Source: Blastocladiella emersonii ATCC 22665 (Eukaryota > Blastocladiomycota > Blastocladiomycetes > Blastocladiales > Blastocladiaceae). From it: 64,000 bases of DNA. Numbering within the stretch: position 1 is the stretch's first letter; each line of letters starts with the position of its first letter. Below the pieces are notes generated by a model that was given only the letters and a program-made list of their open reading frames with translations, was not told the DNA's origin and made no database searches. Location: NCBI GenBank assembly GCA_025594325.1, contig JANHCV010000005.1, positions 151,501 to 215,500 of the forward strand, given 5' to 3'. A program made the translations under genes and the position numbers. Below are positions 62,662 to 64,000 of the stretch, piece by piece.

Positions 62662-64000
62662 ATGGCGTCGTCTGCGCCCGCCGGCTCGGTCCTGTCGACG
62701 TTTGGGCGAAGGAGGGTGTCGGGAGTGCCCAAGTCGAGCATCCTGGAGCGGCACATCCACGTCAACTCGGCGCTGCCCGCGGCGGCGCTCGACGCCAACG
62801 GGCGGCCGCTCATGCACTTCCCCGGCAACGAGGTGGTCACGTCCAAGTACTCGCTGCTGTCGTTCCTGCCCAAGAACCTGTTTGAGCAGTTTCGCCGGCT
62901 CGCCAACATCTTCTTCCTGCTGCTCATCATCCTGCAGACGTTCCCCGAGTTCATCACCGTCGACCCGATCATCGCCGCGCTCCCGACCATCATCATCGTG
63001 CTCGCCACGGCGCTCAAGGACGGGTTCGAGGACCTCAAGCGCCACGCGACCGACAACCAGGTCAACAACCGCCCGACCTACTCGATGCCGCACTGGAAGA
63101 ACGTCAACTACGTCAGCCCCACGGCGCAGCGCCGCTGGATCCCCTACTACTGGTTCCGCAAGACGGTCCTCGGCGTCGCACCCTCCGATCTCGACATGCA
63201 CGCCGGCAAGGACAACCACCACCAGCAGCCGCCCGTCGAGCTCCATGCCGCCGCCTCGCACAAGCCGGCGGGGCGTGCGAAACCGGACGTGGCCGTCGAC
63301 ATCGACGACCCGGCCAAGGTCCCGCTGCGCGCCGACGACGACAACGCGGGCCCCGAGACCATGAAGCGGCGCGCGCGGCAGCGCACCGCGGGGTCGCGTT
63401 CCGACCCGGACCTCGACCCGTCCACGTCCGCGGCCGACGCCGAGGCCGAGGAAGGCGCGGGCGACCCGACCACGTTCCCGGACCCATGGAAGTGCGTGAC
63501 GTGGCGCGACCTGCGCGTCGGCGACTTCGTGTACCTGCGCAACAACGAGTTCATCCCGGCGGACGTGGTGATCGTGTCGACGTCCGAGCCCGACGGCGTG
63601 TGCTACGTCGAGACCAAGAACCTCGACGGCGAGACCAACCTCAAGGTGCGGCGCGGCATGTCCGAGACGGCGCACGTGCGGCACCCGGCCGAGTGCCGCG
63701 GGCTGCAGATGGTGGTCACGGCCGAGCCGCCCAACAGCAACATGTTCTCGTTCAAGGGCGCCGTGACGCTGGCGTCGCTCGGCGACCCGGGCACGCCCGC
63801 GGCCGCCGCCGCCGCCGCGTACCAGGACATGGTCCGCGTCCCGCTGCCCGCCAAGATCGCCGTCACCATCAACGGCGTGCTCCTGCGCGGGTGCGTCCTG
63901 CGCAACACGGCGTGGGTCATTGGCGTCATCGTGTACACGGGGCCCGAGACCAAGCTGCGGCTCAACTCGGGCGAGACGCCCAGCAAGCGCAGCATCATCG
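62662..64000 (+). CDS. P4-type ATPase (phospholipid flippase), 5' part, truncated by the window end
   Basis: ATG 62662 opens 446 codons to the window edge. The N-terminus shows the P4 pattern: NEVVTSKYSLLSFLPKNLFE, then QFRRLANIFFLLLIILQTFP (TM1), a second TM, and KDGFEDLKRHATDNQVNN. The actuator domain has LRVGDFVYLRNNEFIPADVV and the P4-specific VETKNLDGETNLKVRR. That motif, DGETN in place of the TGES/TGE of ion pumps, is diagnostic. Between TM2 and the actuator lies a 110-residue acidic/basic insertion. The DKTGT phosphorylation loop lies beyond the window. The role is ATP-driven lipid flipping in plasma membrane/Golgi with a Cdc50 partner. It is closest to the Dnf1/Dnf2 or ATP10 groups by inference. 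Confidence 0.93.
   Translation, partial: MASSAPAGSVLSTFGRRRVSGVPKSSILERHIHVNSALPAAALDANGRPLMHFPGNEVVTSKYSLLSFLPKNLFEQFRRLANIFFLLLIILQTFPEFITVDPIIAALPTIIIVLATALKDGFEDLKRHATDNQVNNRPTYSMPHWKNVNYVSPTAQRRWIPYYWFRKTVLGVAPSDLDMHAGKDNHHQQPPVELHAAASHKPAGRAKPDVAVDIDDPAKVPLRADDDNAGPETMKRRARQRTAGSRSDPDLDPSTSAADAEAEEGAGDPTTFPDPWKCVTWRDLRVGDFVYLRNNEFIPADVVIVSTSEPDGVCYVETKNLDGETNLKVRRGMSETAHVRHPAECRGLQMVVTAEPPNSNMFSFKGAVTLASLGDPGTPAAAAAAAYQDMVRVPLPAKIAVTINGVLLRGCVLRNTAWVIGVIVYTGPETKLRLNSGETPSKRSII

Noticed and set aside
62227-63684. 485-codon minus frame at the flippase
   Set aside because: The plus strand carries diagnostic P4-ATPase motifs; the minus frame is a shadow.
1-64000. CRISPR arrays, operons with ribosome binding sites, prophage or rRNA
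   Set aside because: None seen. Introns, tRNA class and protein families show a eukaryotic nuclear segment.

Overview
This window is nuclear DNA of a GC-rich, gene-dense fungus. The evidence is short spliceosomal introns (mostly 41-80 nt, CTAAC-type branch sites), fungal mitoribosomal proteins (bS1m/Mrp51 and mL40/Mrpl28), an Ste7/MEK-type MAPKK, and an Ssh4/Ear1-type SPRY ubiquitin-ligase adaptor. Two class C (GABA-B-like) receptors, which Dikarya lack, point to an early-diverging zoosporic lineage. Blastocladiomycota (Allomyces/Blastocladiella-like) is my best guess; it is inference and has not been tested by phylogeny. Most genes could be rebuilt exon by exon with every junction phase-checked. 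Because GC at third codon positions is extreme, long open frames also appear antisense to almost every gene, and these were ignored.

Layout. 0-6 kb: 5' end of a possible DNA ligase, TAF3, a secretory membrane protein, a PSI-domain membrane protein and an Aly/REF RNA-export factor. 6-11 kb: PRPP synthetase, with a possible spliced N-terminal extension, and a cytosolic Hsp70 without EEVD. 11-17 kb: aldo-keto reductase, Rab4, CDT1 and a 47-residue membrane microprotein. 17-21 kb: an SSUH2-like Cys-rich protein and a tail-anchored protein. 21-29 kb: bS1m, mitochondrial ThrRS, ATP synthase subunit f, MAPKK, POP5 and SmD1. 29-38 kb: SAP30BP/HCNGP, CDP-DAG synthase, ATE1, mL40 and a giant pseudokinase-like Sel1-repeat protein.

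38-52 kb is the most distinctive stretch. It holds two class C 7TM receptors, one with an OpuAC-like (glycine-betaine-type) sensor and one with an ANF/Venus-flytrap sensor. Both appear to end in a PH-like tail. Between them lie an Ssh4-type PPxY adaptor, a secretory histidine acid phosphatase ending in DDEL, and NAF1. 52.6-57 kb is a gene-poor, visibly less GC-rich island. It has a truncated inverted copy of the SSUH2-like gene that lacks the Cys-rich module, a weakly supported spliced membrane ORF, and one tRNA-Leu(UAG). 57-64 kb: two low-complexity unknown proteins and the 5' part of a P4-ATPase flippase that runs off the window.

Functional grouping. Much of the window is housekeeping RNA and protein machinery (TAF3, Aly/REF, POP5, SmD1, SAP30BP, NAF1, tRNA), mitochondrial biogenesis (bS1m, mL40, ThrRS, subunit f), membrane lipid and trafficking functions (CDP-DAG synthase, flippase, Rab4, Ssh4), and signalling (receptors, MAPKK). 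Several pairs share bidirectional promoters of 250-500 bp. Convergent genes are often under 80 bp apart.
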